From positions 1 through 64,000 of the forward strand of contig CAYGDP010000019.1 of the NCBI GenBank assembly GCA_964348665.1: a stretch of DNA of 64,000 nucleotides. Reading direction: 5' to 3'. Below, piece after piece: positions 35,395 through 43,489 of the stretch (the first letter of the stretch is position 1; each line of letters begins with the position of its first letter). This DNA comes from CAYGDP01 sp964348665 (GTDB lineage: Bacteria; Verrucomicrobiota; Verrucomicrobiia; Palsa-1439; CAYGDP01). The translations under genes were made by a program, and so were the position numbers. A model generated the notes under the pieces. The model worked only from the letters and a program-made list of their open reading frames with translations. It searched no databases and was not told the DNA's origin.

Positions 35395-35856
35395 ATGAAA
35401 ATCATCCTGCCCTCTGAACTCGAATTGCAAATCCGCGCGCATGGCGAGAAAAGCTATCCGCACGAATGTTGCGGGATCGTGGCCGGAACCGTCCAAGGCG
35501 AGACCCGACACGCAACCGAAGTCCGCGCCCTCACCAATCTCCGCGAAACGGCTGGCGGGGCGGAATTCATCGAGGCCCACGAAGGCGAAAGCGCTGCCAA
35601 CCGCTTTTTCATTGACCCGCGCGAGCAGATGAAGGTCGAGCGAGAACTGGAGAAGCGCCGGCTGGCCGTGCTCGGTTTTTACCACAGCCATCCCAACGTC
35701 GCCGCGCGCCCCAGCAAATATGACCTCGATCATGCCTGGCCATTCTATACCTACATCATCGTCAGCGTTCGCAATGGCACGAGCGCCGAGATGACAGCCT
35801 GGCTCTTGCGCGACGACCGTTCCGCGTTCGACGATGTCCCCATTGAATTTTCCTAG
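35395..35856 (+). CDS. JAMM/MPN-domain metallopeptidase (Mec+-like)
   Basis: 153 residues from ATG 35395; the frame is open upstream into cysM but that part has no homology. The JAMM zinc motif is complete: Glu24 (PHECCG), HSH at 97-99, Ser107 and Asp110, with the exact HxHx7Sx2D spacing. Bacterial homologues (Mec+, QbsD) trim C-terminal residues from, or release amino acids attached to, ubiquitin-like sulfur carriers. Between cysM and a MoaD-MoeB-rhodanese gene, the likely role is hydrolysis of carrier-Cys or exposure of the Gly-Gly end of the carrier domain (inference). Confidence 0.93.
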   Translation: MKIILPSELELQIRAHGEKSYPHECCGIVAGTVQGETRHATEVRALTNLRETAGGAEFIEAHEGESAANRFFIDPREQMKVERELEKRRLAVLGFYHSHPNVAARPSKYDLDHAWPFYTYIIVSVRNGTSAEMTAWLLRDDRSAFDDVPIEFS

Positions 35857-35932
35857 ACCTTCGACGCTGCCGCCGTCACCTCCCCAAAAACTTGGCTTGA
35901 GTAACGTCGAACGACAAACTAGGCTGACGAGA

Positions 35933-36559
35933 ATGAATCAGGTTGTCGTTGTCGAGGGCGTCACGAATCGGAATTTTCTGGAGCGTTTCGCTAGCGCGGG
36001 CCGCGTCGGACTGGCCGGCAGCACGACGGATCGCTTGATCAAGCGCGCCCAACGGCACTTGAAAGGCGGAACGGAATGGGGCACCTGGTCGCATGCTCTC
36101 GTGTTTCAAGGGAAGCGCGTGGACGGCCACCACTGGGTCGTCGAAAGCGACCTCGATATTCATCGCAAACACATCCGGCTCGGCGCGCAGGAGAATCGGA
36201 TCGCGAAATATTTCGACGAAAAAATATTCCCGTCGCTGGCGGTGCTGGATTTTAGACTGACCGACGCGCAAACTGACACGGTCATCCGCGAAGGGCTGGA
36301 AATGATCGCCAACCGCACGCGGTACTCGATCACGGAACTGTTCAGCACGGCGTTCGGGTTGCGGCATCCGAGCTTCCGCACGAAGGAGAATCGTTTCTCC
36401 AAGGATAATTCGTTCTACTGCTCAGCGTTCGTCCAGCATCTTTACCAAAAAATCGGTCTCGATCTCGTGCCCGGCATCAACGCCAAACGTAACGCGCCCG
36501 AAGACATCTTTCAATCGCCCGTGCCGCACACGACATACCTGCTGAAGCGGGATCCGTAG
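35933..36559 (+). CDS. Hypothetical protein, possibly papain-like (YiiX/NlpC-P60-type)
   Basis: 208 residues from ATG 35933 (MNQVVVVEGVTNRNF); a longer frame from 35834 overlaps the JAMM gene and begins with a Pro-rich stretch. Pattern STTDRLIKRAQRHLKGGTEWGTWSHALVFQG with a conserved-looking His, then HWVVESD, and later SFYCSAFVQHLYQKIG with a Cys, resembles the permuted YiiX/NlpC-P60 hydrolase layout (His first, Cys later). No certain family. It lies inside the sulfur cluster between the JAMM peptidase and the MoeB fusion, which may be coincidence. Confidence 0.68.
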   Translation: MNQVVVVEGVTNRNFLERFASAGRVGLAGSTTDRLIKRAQRHLKGGTEWGTWSHALVFQGKRVDGHHWVVESDLDIHRKHIRLGAQENRIAKYFDEKIFPSLAVLDFRLTDAQTDTVIREGLEMIANRTRYSITELFSTAFGLRHPSFRTKENRFSKDNSFYCSAFVQHLYQKIGLDLVPGINAKRNAPEDIFQSPVPHTTYLLKRDP

Positions 36560-36634
36560 AACCAGCAGGACTCCTATCTCCAATTCAAAACGAACTTGCA
36601 GCGCACGGTGTTTTCCAGCATATTTTGCCGCTCT

Positions 36635-38149
36635 ATGCCAGTCACCATTCAGATCCCTACCGCGCTCCGCAAGTTCGTGGGCGAAAACGGCAGCGTCAGC
36701 GTCGAGGCGAAAACCGTCGGCGAAGCCATGCAGGCGCTCACGACCCAGCACGCCTCATTGCGCCAACATCTTTACAGCGCGGACGGCAAGCTCCGCAATT
36801 TCGTGCGAATCTACCTCAACGATGAGGATATCGGCGCGCTCCAGAAGACCGACACGCCGGTCAAATCCGGAGACACATTGATGATCGTTCCCGCGGTCGC
36901 GGGTGGAGCGCACGCGCCCTCGCGTGCCGACGAAGGTACCCCGCCTTCGGAAATAATCGAAGCGCGGCGCGAAAAACTTTCCAACGAAGAAATCAAGCGC
37001 TACTCGCGTCATCTCATCATGCCCGAAGTTGGCGTGGCCGGTCAGGAAAAACTGAAAGCCGCAAAAGTATTGCTCGTTGGCGCGGGCGGGCTCGGCTCGC
37101 CGCTCGGCCTCTACCTCGGCGCGGCGGGAGTCGGTACGATCGGCATGGTGGATTTCGACGTGGTAGATTTTTCCAATCTTCAGCGCCAAATCCTGCACGG
37201 CACGAAGGATGTGGGTCGTCCGAAGCTGGACAGCGCGAGGGACACCATCGCCGACATCAACCCGACAGTGAAATTCATTTCGCACAAGCTCCATCTCTCC
37301 AGTGAGAACGCGATGGAAGTGCTCGCCCCCTACGACATCATCGTCAATGGCTGCGATAATTTCCCCACCCGCTATCTCATCAACGACGCCTGCGTGCTGC
37401 TCAAAAAACCGAACGTGGACGGCTGCATCTTTCGATTCGAAGGACAAGCCACCGTGTACGCACCACATCTTGGCGGGCCATGCTACCGCTGTCTCTTCCC
37501 GGAACCGCCTCCGCCTGGGATGGTGCCGAGTTGCGCCGAGGGCGGCGTCATTGGTATCCTCCCCGGCCTCATCGGTCTCGTGCAGGCACAGGAAGTCGTA
37601 AAGCTCATCCTCGGTAAAGGTGAACCGCTCATCGGACGGTTGCTTTTGCTCGACGCGATGGCGATGAAATGGAAAGAGCTCAAAATCCGCAAAGACCCCG
37701 CCTGTCCTGCGTGCGGCGAGAACCCTACCATCAAAGGCTTGATTGACTACAACCAATTCTGCGGCATCCGCGGGCAAGAGGCACCGGCAGCCCCTTCGAC
37801 AGGCTCAGGGCAGGCTCCGCTCAAGCCGGACGAAATCAGCGCTGAAGACTTGAAGCGCCGACTCGACACCGGTGAGAAGATCACCATCGTGGACGTGCGC
37901 GAGCAGGACGAGTGGGACATCTGCCATATCGAAGGGGCGGAATTGATTCCGCTCTCGACGATTCCCGACCGCGTCGCTGAATTTAAGTCGAACGGCGGCA
38001 AGACAATCATTCTCCATTGCCACAAAGGCATCCGCTCGATGCGCGCCCTCAATTACTTGCGCACTCAAGGCATCGAGAACACCAAAAGCCTCGCCGGCGG
38101 CATCGACGCCTGGGCTGAGAAAATCGACAAGGACATGGCGAGGTATTGA
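36635..38149 (+). CDS. MoaD-MoeB-rhodanese triple fusion (sulfur carrier activating enzyme)
   Basis: 504 residues from ATG 36635 (MPVTIQIPTALRKFVG). Domain order: ubiquitin-like MoaD/ThiS/CysO domain (1-91, ending VPAVAGG with Gly90-Gly91), linker (92-115), E1-like ThiF/MoeB domain (about 120-365) with VGAGGLGSPLGLYL nucleotide site, the Cys in PSCAEGGVIGILPG, and zinc pairs CYRC and CPAC, then a rhodanese domain (about 400-504) with active-site loop HCHKGIRS. It should adenylate the carrier Gly-Gly end and load sulfur. Because the Gly-Gly is internal, processing would be required before activation, a possible job for the upstream JAMM peptidase (inference). Confidence 0.92.
   Translation: MPVTIQIPTALRKFVGENGSVSVEAKTVGEAMQALTTQHASLRQHLYSADGKLRNFVRIYLNDEDIGALQKTDTPVKSGDTLMIVPAVAGGAHAPSRADEGTPPSEIIEARREKLSNEEIKRYSRHLIMPEVGVAGQEKLKAAKVLLVGAGGLGSPLGLYLGAAGVGTIGMVDFDVVDFSNLQRQILHGTKDVGRPKLDSARDTIADINPTVKFISHKLHLSSENAMEVLAPYDIIVNGCDNFPTRYLINDACVLLKKPNVDGCIFRFEGQATVYAPHLGGPCYRCLFPEPPPPGMVPSCAEGGVIGILPGLIGLVQAQEVVKLILGKGEPLIGRLLLLDAMAMKWKELKIRKDPACPACGENPTIKGLIDYNQFCGIRGQEAPAAPSTGSGQAPLKPDEISAEDLKRRLDTGEKITIVDVREQDEWDICHIEGAELIPLSTIPDRVAEFKSNGGKTIILHCHKGIRSMRALNYLRTQGIENTKSLAGGIDAWAEKIDKDMARY
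37792..37817. repeat. CCCTTCGACAGGCTCAGGGC-type interspersed repeat inside the fusion gene
   Basis: The imperfect palindrome CCCTTCGACAGGCTCAGGGC (37792-37811) is a well-known dispersed motif in many bacterial genomes. Here it is translated as PSTGSGQA and makes part of the flexible linker between the MoeB and rhodanese domains. Confidence 0.7.
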
Positions 38150-38150
38150 T

Positions 38151-38642
38151 ATGGAACAAAATGTTTCTAATGGTTTCCTAAATGGTATGAAAATTAACAT
38201 ATACTTGCTCTGCCTGCTGGTTTTTGCTGCACTGCCCACTTTTGCAAAGTGGGCCTTTATTCCAATTGAGCAACTTGTGCAGAAAAGCGATATTGTCGTC
38301 GTTGGAACGCTTCGTGACGTTTCGGAATCGTCGAAAGGTGAGGTTGATTACAGCGGCGGGAACATCGTTGTGGACGAGACGCTCTTGGGCAACGTGAAAG
38401 CGGGCGAGAAACTTAAATTGGTGTGGCAGAACGCATCAGGTCTTGTATGCCCCCGAGTGGAGCACCGCCAAAACCAAAGCATCAAGGGCGTCTGGTTGCT
38501 CACCCGCGATAAGCACGGAAAGGTCAGGGCAGATTATCCTCTTCGATTTGTTCCGCTGGAGAAGAAGGCAGAGGTAATCGAGCTGTTAAAAATCCGCGAG
38601 CAATCTAACGCAGCTACGGAGCGGCAAAATAAGAAACGCTGA
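38151..38642 (+). CDS. Secreted protein of unknown function
   Basis: 163 residues from ATG 38151, or 151 from ATG 38187, which gives a clean signal peptide (MKINIYLLCLLVFAALPTFA). The mature part QLVQKSDIVVVGTLRDV, VVDETLLGNVKAGEKLKLVW, GVWLLTRD resembles the small beta-barrel proteins that follow a 'SDIVVVGxV' pattern in PVC genomes. Function unknown. Begins one base after the MoeB fusion stop. Its A+T content and codon use look higher than those of its neighbours, so it may be a recent arrival. Confidence 0.65.
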   Translation: MEQNVSNGFLNGMKINIYLLCLLVFAALPTFAKWAFIPIEQLVQKSDIVVVGTLRDVSESSKGEVDYSGGNIVVDETLLGNVKAGEKLKLVWQNASGLVCPRVEHRQNQSIKGVWLLTRDKHGKVRADYPLRFVPLEKKAEVIELLKIREQSNAATERQNKKR

Positions 38643-38743
38643 CTCGCGCTTTCTCTGTTTTTTATTGCGCTTCTTGCACCTTTTTGTGGCCAATTAATTA
38701 CTCTCCCTTGCCAAGCGGTTTCGCTCCCGATACAATCCGCGCC

Positions 38744-39724
38744 ATGAACAAAATCCGCTGGGGAATTTTGGGTACCGGAAAAATTACGGGGGCGCTGATT
38801 CGTGGGATTCGCGCGTCGGAGGATGGCGAGTTGGTCGCCATCGCCAGCCGCGATCTCGCCAGAGCCGAGAAGCATGCGGCAGAAAATCAAATTTCGCGCG
38901 CGTACGGCAGCTACGAGGAATTGCTGGCCGACCGCGACATTGACGCGATTTACAATCCCCTACCCAACTCGCTGCACGCGCCATGGACGATCGCGGCAGC
39001 GAAAGCTGGCAAACATATCCTTTGCGAAAAACCGCTCGCGCCGACGCCCGCCGAGTGCGCGCGGATGATCGCCGCCGCCAAACGCTATCGCGTTGTGCTG
39101 ATGGAGGCATTTATGTACCGGTTTCACCCGCAATCGGCGAAAATCAAGGAACTGATCACGTCCGGTACGATTGGCAAATTAAGGCAAGTTCATTCGTCGT
39201 TCACGTTCAGCTTGAGCGACTTATCCAACGTGCGCTTGAGCAAACCACTGGCGGGCGGGGCAGTGATGGACGTCGGGTGCTATTGCATCAATCTATCGCG
39301 CTATTTGTTCGGCCAGGAACCCAGCGAAGTCTTTGCCGCGGCGCACTTTGGAAAACAGAGCGGAGTGGATGAGCAATTGATCGGTCTATTGAAATTCAGG
39401 GACGGCGGGGTGGCAAGTTTCGATTGCAGTTTTCAAGTTGCATTTCGCTGGGGCGCGGAAGCCGTGGGCAGTTCGGGTCGTATCGTGATACCTACCCCGT
39501 GGAAGCCTGCCAATCCAAGCACCATCACACTCACAAGTGGTGGAAAGTCTGAAGAAGTAATCGTCGCTGGCGATGATCCATACAAACTTCAAGTGGATCA
39601 TTTCAACGCGGTCGTTCGTCGCAAAGCGAAATTGGTATTGCCGCCCAGCGACGGCCTGGCCAACGCGCGCGTAATGCAGGCGTTATTGACGAGCGCGCGG
39701 AAGAATCGGGTCGTGAAATTGTAG
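38744..39724 (+). CDS. Gfo/Idh/MocA family oxidoreductase
   Basis: 326 residues from ATG 38744 (MNKIRWGILGTGKITGALI). Rossmann motif GILGTGKI at 7-14, IYNPLPNSLHAPWTIAAAKAGKHILCEKPLA with the family Lys-Pro (EKP), and the C-terminal GAVMDVGCYCINLSRYLFG with the substrate-binding Asp/His region. Likely an NAD(P)-dependent sugar or inositol-type dehydrogenase (dTDP-like or xylose-type); exact substrate unknown. Ends in Lys-Leu-stop with GTAGGCGCTAC just beyond, vaguely like a decayed TGTAGCGGCG repeat. Confidence 0.88.
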   Translation: MNKIRWGILGTGKITGALIRGIRASEDGELVAIASRDLARAEKHAAENQISRAYGSYEELLADRDIDAIYNPLPNSLHAPWTIAAAKAGKHILCEKPLAPTPAECARMIAAAKRYRVVLMEAFMYRFHPQSAKIKELITSGTIGKLRQVHSSFTFSLSDLSNVRLSKPLAGGAVMDVGCYCINLSRYLFGQEPSEVFAAAHFGKQSGVDEQLIGLLKFRDGGVASFDCSFQVAFRWGAEAVGSSGRIVIPTPWKPANPSTITLTSGGKSEEVIVAGDDPYKLQVDHFNAVVRRKAKLVLPPSDGLANARVMQALLTSARKNRVVKL

Positions 39725-39758
39725 GCGCTACTCTCAACCGCAGTACCATCCGCGCGCG

Positions 39759-40214
39759 TTATCGAGAGGACATTTTGCTGGGCAGACGAGCGGCTTTCAG
39801 CCAAAAATCTTCCACCGCTTGCATCGCTGCGCTGAATCCGTCGAGGTTTCCGGGTTTCACCACATACGCGTTGGCGTGCCGCTGGTAAATGCGCGTGACG
39901 TCGCTAGGTGCGTCGGAGGATGTTAGCACGACAACAGGAATCGAGAGCAGTTCCGGGTCTTTCTTGATGAGTGCAAGCGTGTCATGCCCTCCGACCAGAG
40001 GCAGGTTGAGGTCGAGCAGGATCAAATCGGGTCGGGGCGCTTCGTGATGGTCGCCCTGCCGGTAGAGAAACGCCATCGCCTCTTCTCCATTGGCAACGAC
40101 ATGGATGCGATAGCCGCGCTCGTTGGCGTGGAGCAACTCGCGCACCAACCGCGCATCGCCGGGGTTGTCTTCAACCAACAAAATATCGATTGGCTCTGAC
40201 ATTTGAGCACTCAT
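39759..40214 (-). CDS. Single-domain response regulator (Rcp1-like)
   Basis: 151 residues, a receiver domain only. ILLVEDNPGDARLVRELL (acidic pair), phospho-acceptor Asp in LILLDLNLPLVGG, VVVLTSSD (Thr/Ser) and YVVKPGNLDGF (Lys) are all present. The long beta4-alpha4 and NLDGFSAAMQAVEDFWL C-terminus fit the Rcp1 class that pairs with phytochrome-like or hybrid histidine kinases. No kinase gene is adjacent. An alternative start is ATG 40202 (MSEPIDILL). Confidence 0.9.
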   Translation of the reverse strand: MSAQMSEPIDILLVEDNPGDARLVRELLHANERGYRIHVVANGEEAMAFLYRQGDHHEAPRPDLILLDLNLPLVGGHDTLALIKKDPELLSIPVVVLTSSDAPSDVTRIYQRHANAYVVKPGNLDGFSAAMQAVEDFWLKAARLPSKMSSR

Positions 40215-40340
40215 CTTGATTCCATCATCCGGTCAATGAATCCGCCTTTTCCATACCATTGCCGCATTTCCTTTGCAATCATCGTTTCTGTGTGATTATT
40301 TTCTTTTGCGCCACACAGTATCACTGCTATACTTCGCCCG

Positions 40341-40832
40341 ATGAGCGACAAACGACAAACCCTGGTGGGCGTCGTAATGGGCAGCAAATCCGACTGGGAA
40401 ACGATGCAACACGCAGCGACGACGCTGAAGAACTTCGGCGTCTCGCACGAATGTCGCGTGCTCTCGGCCCATCGCACCCCGAAACAACTGGCGGATTGGC
40501 TTGCGGTTTGCGAGAAAAACGGCACCGAAGTTTTCATCGCGGCGGCAGGCGGCGCGGCGCACCTGGCAGGCGTGGTGGCGGCACATACCACGCGGCCTGT
40601 CCTCGGCGTGCCAATGGAGAGCGCATCCCTGAAAGGGTTGGATTCGTTGCTCTCCACCGTGCAAATGCCCGCCGGAATCCCAGTCGGCACACTGGCGATA
40701 GGCACAGCAGGCGCTAAGAACGCCGCGTTGTTGGCAATCGCGATCCTGGCCAATGCCAGACCCGACTTGCGCAAGGCGTTAGGCGACTTCCGCGCCAAAC
40801 AGGCGGAAAAAATTTTGTCGGAAAAATTGTAG
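40341..40832 (+). CDS. purE: N5-carboxyaminoimidazole ribonucleotide mutase
   Basis: 163 residues, standard length. VGVVMGSKSDWETMQHAATTLKNFGV, ECRVLSAHRTPKQL (catalytic His), AAAGGAAHLAGVVAAHTTRPVLGVPM and KNAALLAIAIL are complete class I PurE motifs. Makes CAIR in purine synthesis. purK is not in the window. The stop codon TAG is supplied by the left end of the 40828-40890 repeat. Confidence 0.96.
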   Translation: MSDKRQTLVGVVMGSKSDWETMQHAATTLKNFGVSHECRVLSAHRTPKQLADWLAVCEKNGTEVFIAAAGGAAHLAGVVAAHTTRPVLGVPMESASLKGLDSLLSTVQMPAGIPVGTLAIGTAGAKNAALLAIAILANARPDLRKALGDFRAKQAEKILSEKL

Positions 40833-40890
40833 CGGCGGTCTATGACCGCTGCATGATCAAAGGGATCGGCGCTCGGAGAGTGCCGCCACA
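40828..40890. repeat. Palindromic interspersed repeat (TGTAGCGGCG family), copy 2
   Basis: Begins TGTAGCGGCGGTCTATGACC and ends GAGTGCCGCCACA. Short form (63 bases) with the GCGGTC...GACCGC left hairpin and GGCGCTC...GAGTGCC right hairpin. It contains the purE stop codon and fills the gap before larB; the in-frame ATG 40853 inside it is unlikely to be a real start. Confidence 0.78.
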
Positions 40891-40921
40891 ACCCGTGAAA
40901 AAAACCTCGGATGGCATCGCT

Positions 40922-41620
40922 ATGGTGAAGAGATTCGCGCGGCTCGATCTGCACCGCCGCGACCGAACCGGTGTGCCGGAGGCCGTCTTTGCCGAGAACA
41001 AATCGCCCGAACAGATCATCGCCATCCTCGAAAAACTCACCGCCAAAGCAGGCGTCGCGCTCGCCACGCGCGTCAGCGCGGACTCCGCCAGAAAAATCCG
41101 CCGTCAACTCGGCAGGAAATTATCCCTCGATTACAATCCAACGGCGCAAACGATTATCTGCCGTTCACGCTTCAACACTTCAACGATTCAACGCCTTAAC
41201 GGTCGTATCGCCATCCTCGCCGCCGGCACAGCCGACGTCGCCGTGGCCGAGGAAGCGCGCGTCACGGCAGAGCTGATGGGCTGCGAAGTGCTGCGGTTCT
41301 ACGACGTGGGTATCGCGGGGATTCACCGCCTCATCGAGCCGCTGCGCGAAATTGAAAAGAAGAACGTCGCGTGCGTCGTTGCCTGCGCCGGCATGGAAGG
41401 CGCGTTGCCATCGGTGTTGCGCGGCCTCGTCAGCGTCCCGGTCATCGGCGTGCCGGTCAGCACCGGCTACGGATATGGCGGACGGGGCGAAGCAGCGCTC
41501 AAAACGATGTTGCAAAGTTGCTCGCCGGGCTTGGTCGTCGTCAATATTGACAACGGCTTCGGCGCGGGCGCGACAGCCGCGCTGATTGCGAGACAGACGA
41601 CGGCAAACTTGACACCATAA
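40922..41620 (+). CDS. larB: LarB-like pyridinium-3,5-biscarboxylic acid mononucleotide synthase
   Basis: 232 residues from ATG 40922 (MVKRFARLDLHRRDRTGVPE); an earlier ATG at 40853 lies in a repeat. RLDLHRRDRTGVPEAVFAENKSPEQI is the LarB N-terminal signature. The C-terminal PurE-like domain reads IAILAAGTADVAVAEEARVTAELMG, VVACAGMEGALPSVLRGLVSVPVIGVPVSTGYG. LarB carboxylates nicotinic acid adenine dinucleotide on the way to the nickel-pincer cofactor of lactate racemase-type enzymes; larC and larE are not in the window. A low-complexity repeat is inserted in frame at RFNTSTIQRLNG. Stop overlaps the next gene as TAATG. Confidence 0.9.
   Translation: MVKRFARLDLHRRDRTGVPEAVFAENKSPEQIIAILEKLTAKAGVALATRVSADSARKIRRQLGRKLSLDYNPTAQTIICRSRFNTSTIQRLNGRIAILAAGTADVAVAEEARVTAELMGCEVLRFYDVGIAGIHRLIEPLREIEKKNVACVVACAGMEGALPSVLRGLVSVPVIGVPVSTGYGYGGRGEAALKTMLQSCSPGLVVVNIDNGFGAGATAALIARQTTANLTP
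41164..41200. repeat. TTCAACGATTCAACG low-complexity repeat inside larB
   Basis: Direct TTCAACACTTCAACGATTC-type units in the coding frame. TTCAACGATTCAACG here is the exact reverse complement of CGTTGAATCGTTGAA at 46864-46878 and nearly matches TTCAACCATTCAACG at 46917-46931. It adds about 12 residues at the junction between the N-terminal and PurE-like parts of LarB. Confidence 0.7.
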
Positions 41621-43350
41621 TGGACACCTTCGTCACGGAACGCAAACGGATGGGGTTGGTGGATGTGCTGGTCTTTATCGGGCTGGTGGCGCTTGGATTT
41701 GTGGCGGTGAAGGTGGTGCGGGGAATGACAGAGGGATTTTCGCTGGATCATCAACCGGAGGTCAGCCTCGCTCTGGGGAACCTGCCGCATTACGCGGCGC
41801 GGTCGTGGGTGCGGATGATGGTGGCGTTGGCGGCGTCATTCGTATTTTCCATTGCGATAGGCTATCTGGCGGCGAAGAATCGGACGGCAGAAAAACTGAT
41901 CGTGCCTGCCCTGGATATTCTGCAAAGCGTCCCAATCCTTTCGTTTCTGACGTTCACTGCACCGCTGTTTCTGGCGTTGTTGCCGGGAAGTTTGCTGGGG
42001 TTGGAAGCGGCGAGCATTTTCGTCATCTTTACTAGCCAGGTTTGGAATATGACGTACGCGTTTTATCACTCGCTCATCACGGCTCCGGCCGAATTGGACG
42101 AGGTGGTCCGGGTGTATCGGCTGGGCAAGTGGCATAGGTTTTTGCGATTTGAACTGCCGCACACGGCGATGCCGTTGATTTGGAACGCCATGCTATCGAT
42201 CAGTGGCGGCTGGTTTTTTCTGGTGGCGAGCGAATTGATCACCGTCGGGAATCAAAAAGTTCACCTTCCCGGCCTCGGTTCGTACATCGGGCTGGCCATC
42301 GAGGCGGGCAACTGGGGATACGCGGCGGCGGGGATCGCGGCGATCCTGATCACAATCGTGGCCACAACGGTTTTTATCACTCGCCCTCTGGTGGTTTGGT
42401 CGCAGAAATTCAAATACGAACAGGAAGCCGGGGAGCGACCGAGCCATTTTATTCTCGGCTGGCTGGAACGGTCCGCGATGGTGAGAGTGTACAGCCGTTG
42501 GATCGGACGCCCCATGCGACGGGCGCTGGACTGGACGATATCGTTGGGGCGCGCCGGACAGAAACAATGGGCGACCGTGCAACAGGCAAGACCGGAAGCA
42601 AACGTCGCGGCGCGGTGGATCGCGGTGTTGGTTTTTCTGGGGCTATGCGTCTACGGTGCTTTGGTCGCGCTGGAAGAAGTGGAGCGCGGATTCGACCCTA
42701 ACCAATTCTGGAACGTCGTTGGTCTGGGAATGCTGACATTGGGACGCGTGACAGTGGTCGTCATCATTTCCTCGATCATCTGGGTGCCGATCGGTGTTTG
42801 GATTGGATTGCAACCGAAAGTGGCGGAATACGCGCAACCGATCATCGCAGTGCTGGCGGCGTTTCCGATGAACTGCGTGTATCCGATTGCGATTGGACTG
42901 CTCGGCTTGGCGCACTTTCCGAACTGGGGGAGCATTTTGCTGCTCGCGCTCGGCGCACAGTGGTATTTGCTCTTTAACATCATCGCGTACGCCTCGCGAA
43001 TTCCGAGCGACCTTCGCGAAGCCAGCCGCGTGTTGCGATTGACCGGCTGGACACGCTGGAAAACCTTGATTCTGCCTGCGGTCTTTCCCGGCTGGATCAC
43101 AGGCGCCCTGACTGCCGCGGGCGGCGCGTGGAACGCGTCCATCGTCGCCGAAGTCGCGTCGTGGGGCGGACAGAAACTAGAGGTCAATGGGCTGGGCCGA
43201 TATATCGCCGATGCGTTCAACCAACAAAAACCCGACTGGCCTGCGTTGATTGTCGGCACGGCAGTGATGACTTTGTTTGTCGTCGGAATCAATCGCCTTC
43301 TCTGGCAACCGCTCTCGCAGTACGCGGAAAAAAGATTTACGCTGGAATGA
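41620..43350 (+). CDS. ABC transporter, two fused permease domains (nitrate/sulfonate-type)
   Basis: 576 residues, twice the usual size. Two BPD_transp_1 domains in tandem: about 70-260 with EAA-like loop APAELDEVVRVYRLGKWHRFLRFELPHTAMPLI, and about 365-560 with IPSDLREASRVLRLTGWTRWKTLILPAVFPGWITG. About 12 helices. Such fused permeases belong to the SsuC/NrtB/TauC family. It works with the ATPase at 43490-44866; no periplasmic binding protein is adjacent. Translationally coupled to larB (TAATG), but a nickel role is not shown. Confidence 0.9.
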   Translation: MDTFVTERKRMGLVDVLVFIGLVALGFVAVKVVRGMTEGFSLDHQPEVSLALGNLPHYAARSWVRMMVALAASFVFSIAIGYLAAKNRTAEKLIVPALDILQSVPILSFLTFTAPLFLALLPGSLLGLEAASIFVIFTSQVWNMTYAFYHSLITAPAELDEVVRVYRLGKWHRFLRFELPHTAMPLIWNAMLSISGGWFFLVASELITVGNQKVHLPGLGSYIGLAIEAGNWGYAAAGIAAILITIVATTVFITRPLVVWSQKFKYEQEAGERPSHFILGWLERSAMVRVYSRWIGRPMRRALDWTISLGRAGQKQWATVQQARPEANVAARWIAVLVFLGLCVYGALVALEEVERGFDPNQFWNVVGLGMLTLGRVTVVVIISSIIWVPIGVWIGLQPKVAEYAQPIIAVLAAFPMNCVYPIAIGLLGLAHFPNWGSILLLALGAQWYLLFNIIAYASRIPSDLREASRVLRLTGWTRWKTLILPAVFPGWITGALTAAGGAWNASIVAEVASWGGQKLEVNGLGRYIADAFNQQKPDWPALIVGTAVMTLFVVGINRLLWQPLSQYAEKRFTLE

Positions 43351-43489
43351 ACGCACCAACGAAGCTAAAGTCTGAAAGCAATGAAACCAAAAAGTTCAAA
43401 CTCCAAGACTCAAACTTCAGGGAAGCATCAAACACAAACCCTCAAGATTCTGACGTCTCTCTTGGAATTTGAAGTTTGGAGTGGATTCA
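43351..43489. repeat. TTCAAACTCC/GGAGTTTGAA low-complexity repeat between permease and ATPase genes
   Basis: The left part has TTCAAACTCCAAGACTC and CAAACTTCA units, and the right part has the complementary TCTTGGAATTTGAAGTTTGG, so the block can fold back. The right end supplies the GGAG Shine-Dalgarno at 43478-43481, eight bases before ATG 43490. Confidence 0.6.

Noticed and set aside
36755..37777. 340-residue frame opposite the MoaD-MoeB fusion
   Set aside because: Antisense shadow; the sense frame has complete catalytic motifs.
40853..40921. larB start at ATG 40853
   Set aside because: The added 23 residues are encoded by the TGTAGCGGCG repeat and lack homology.
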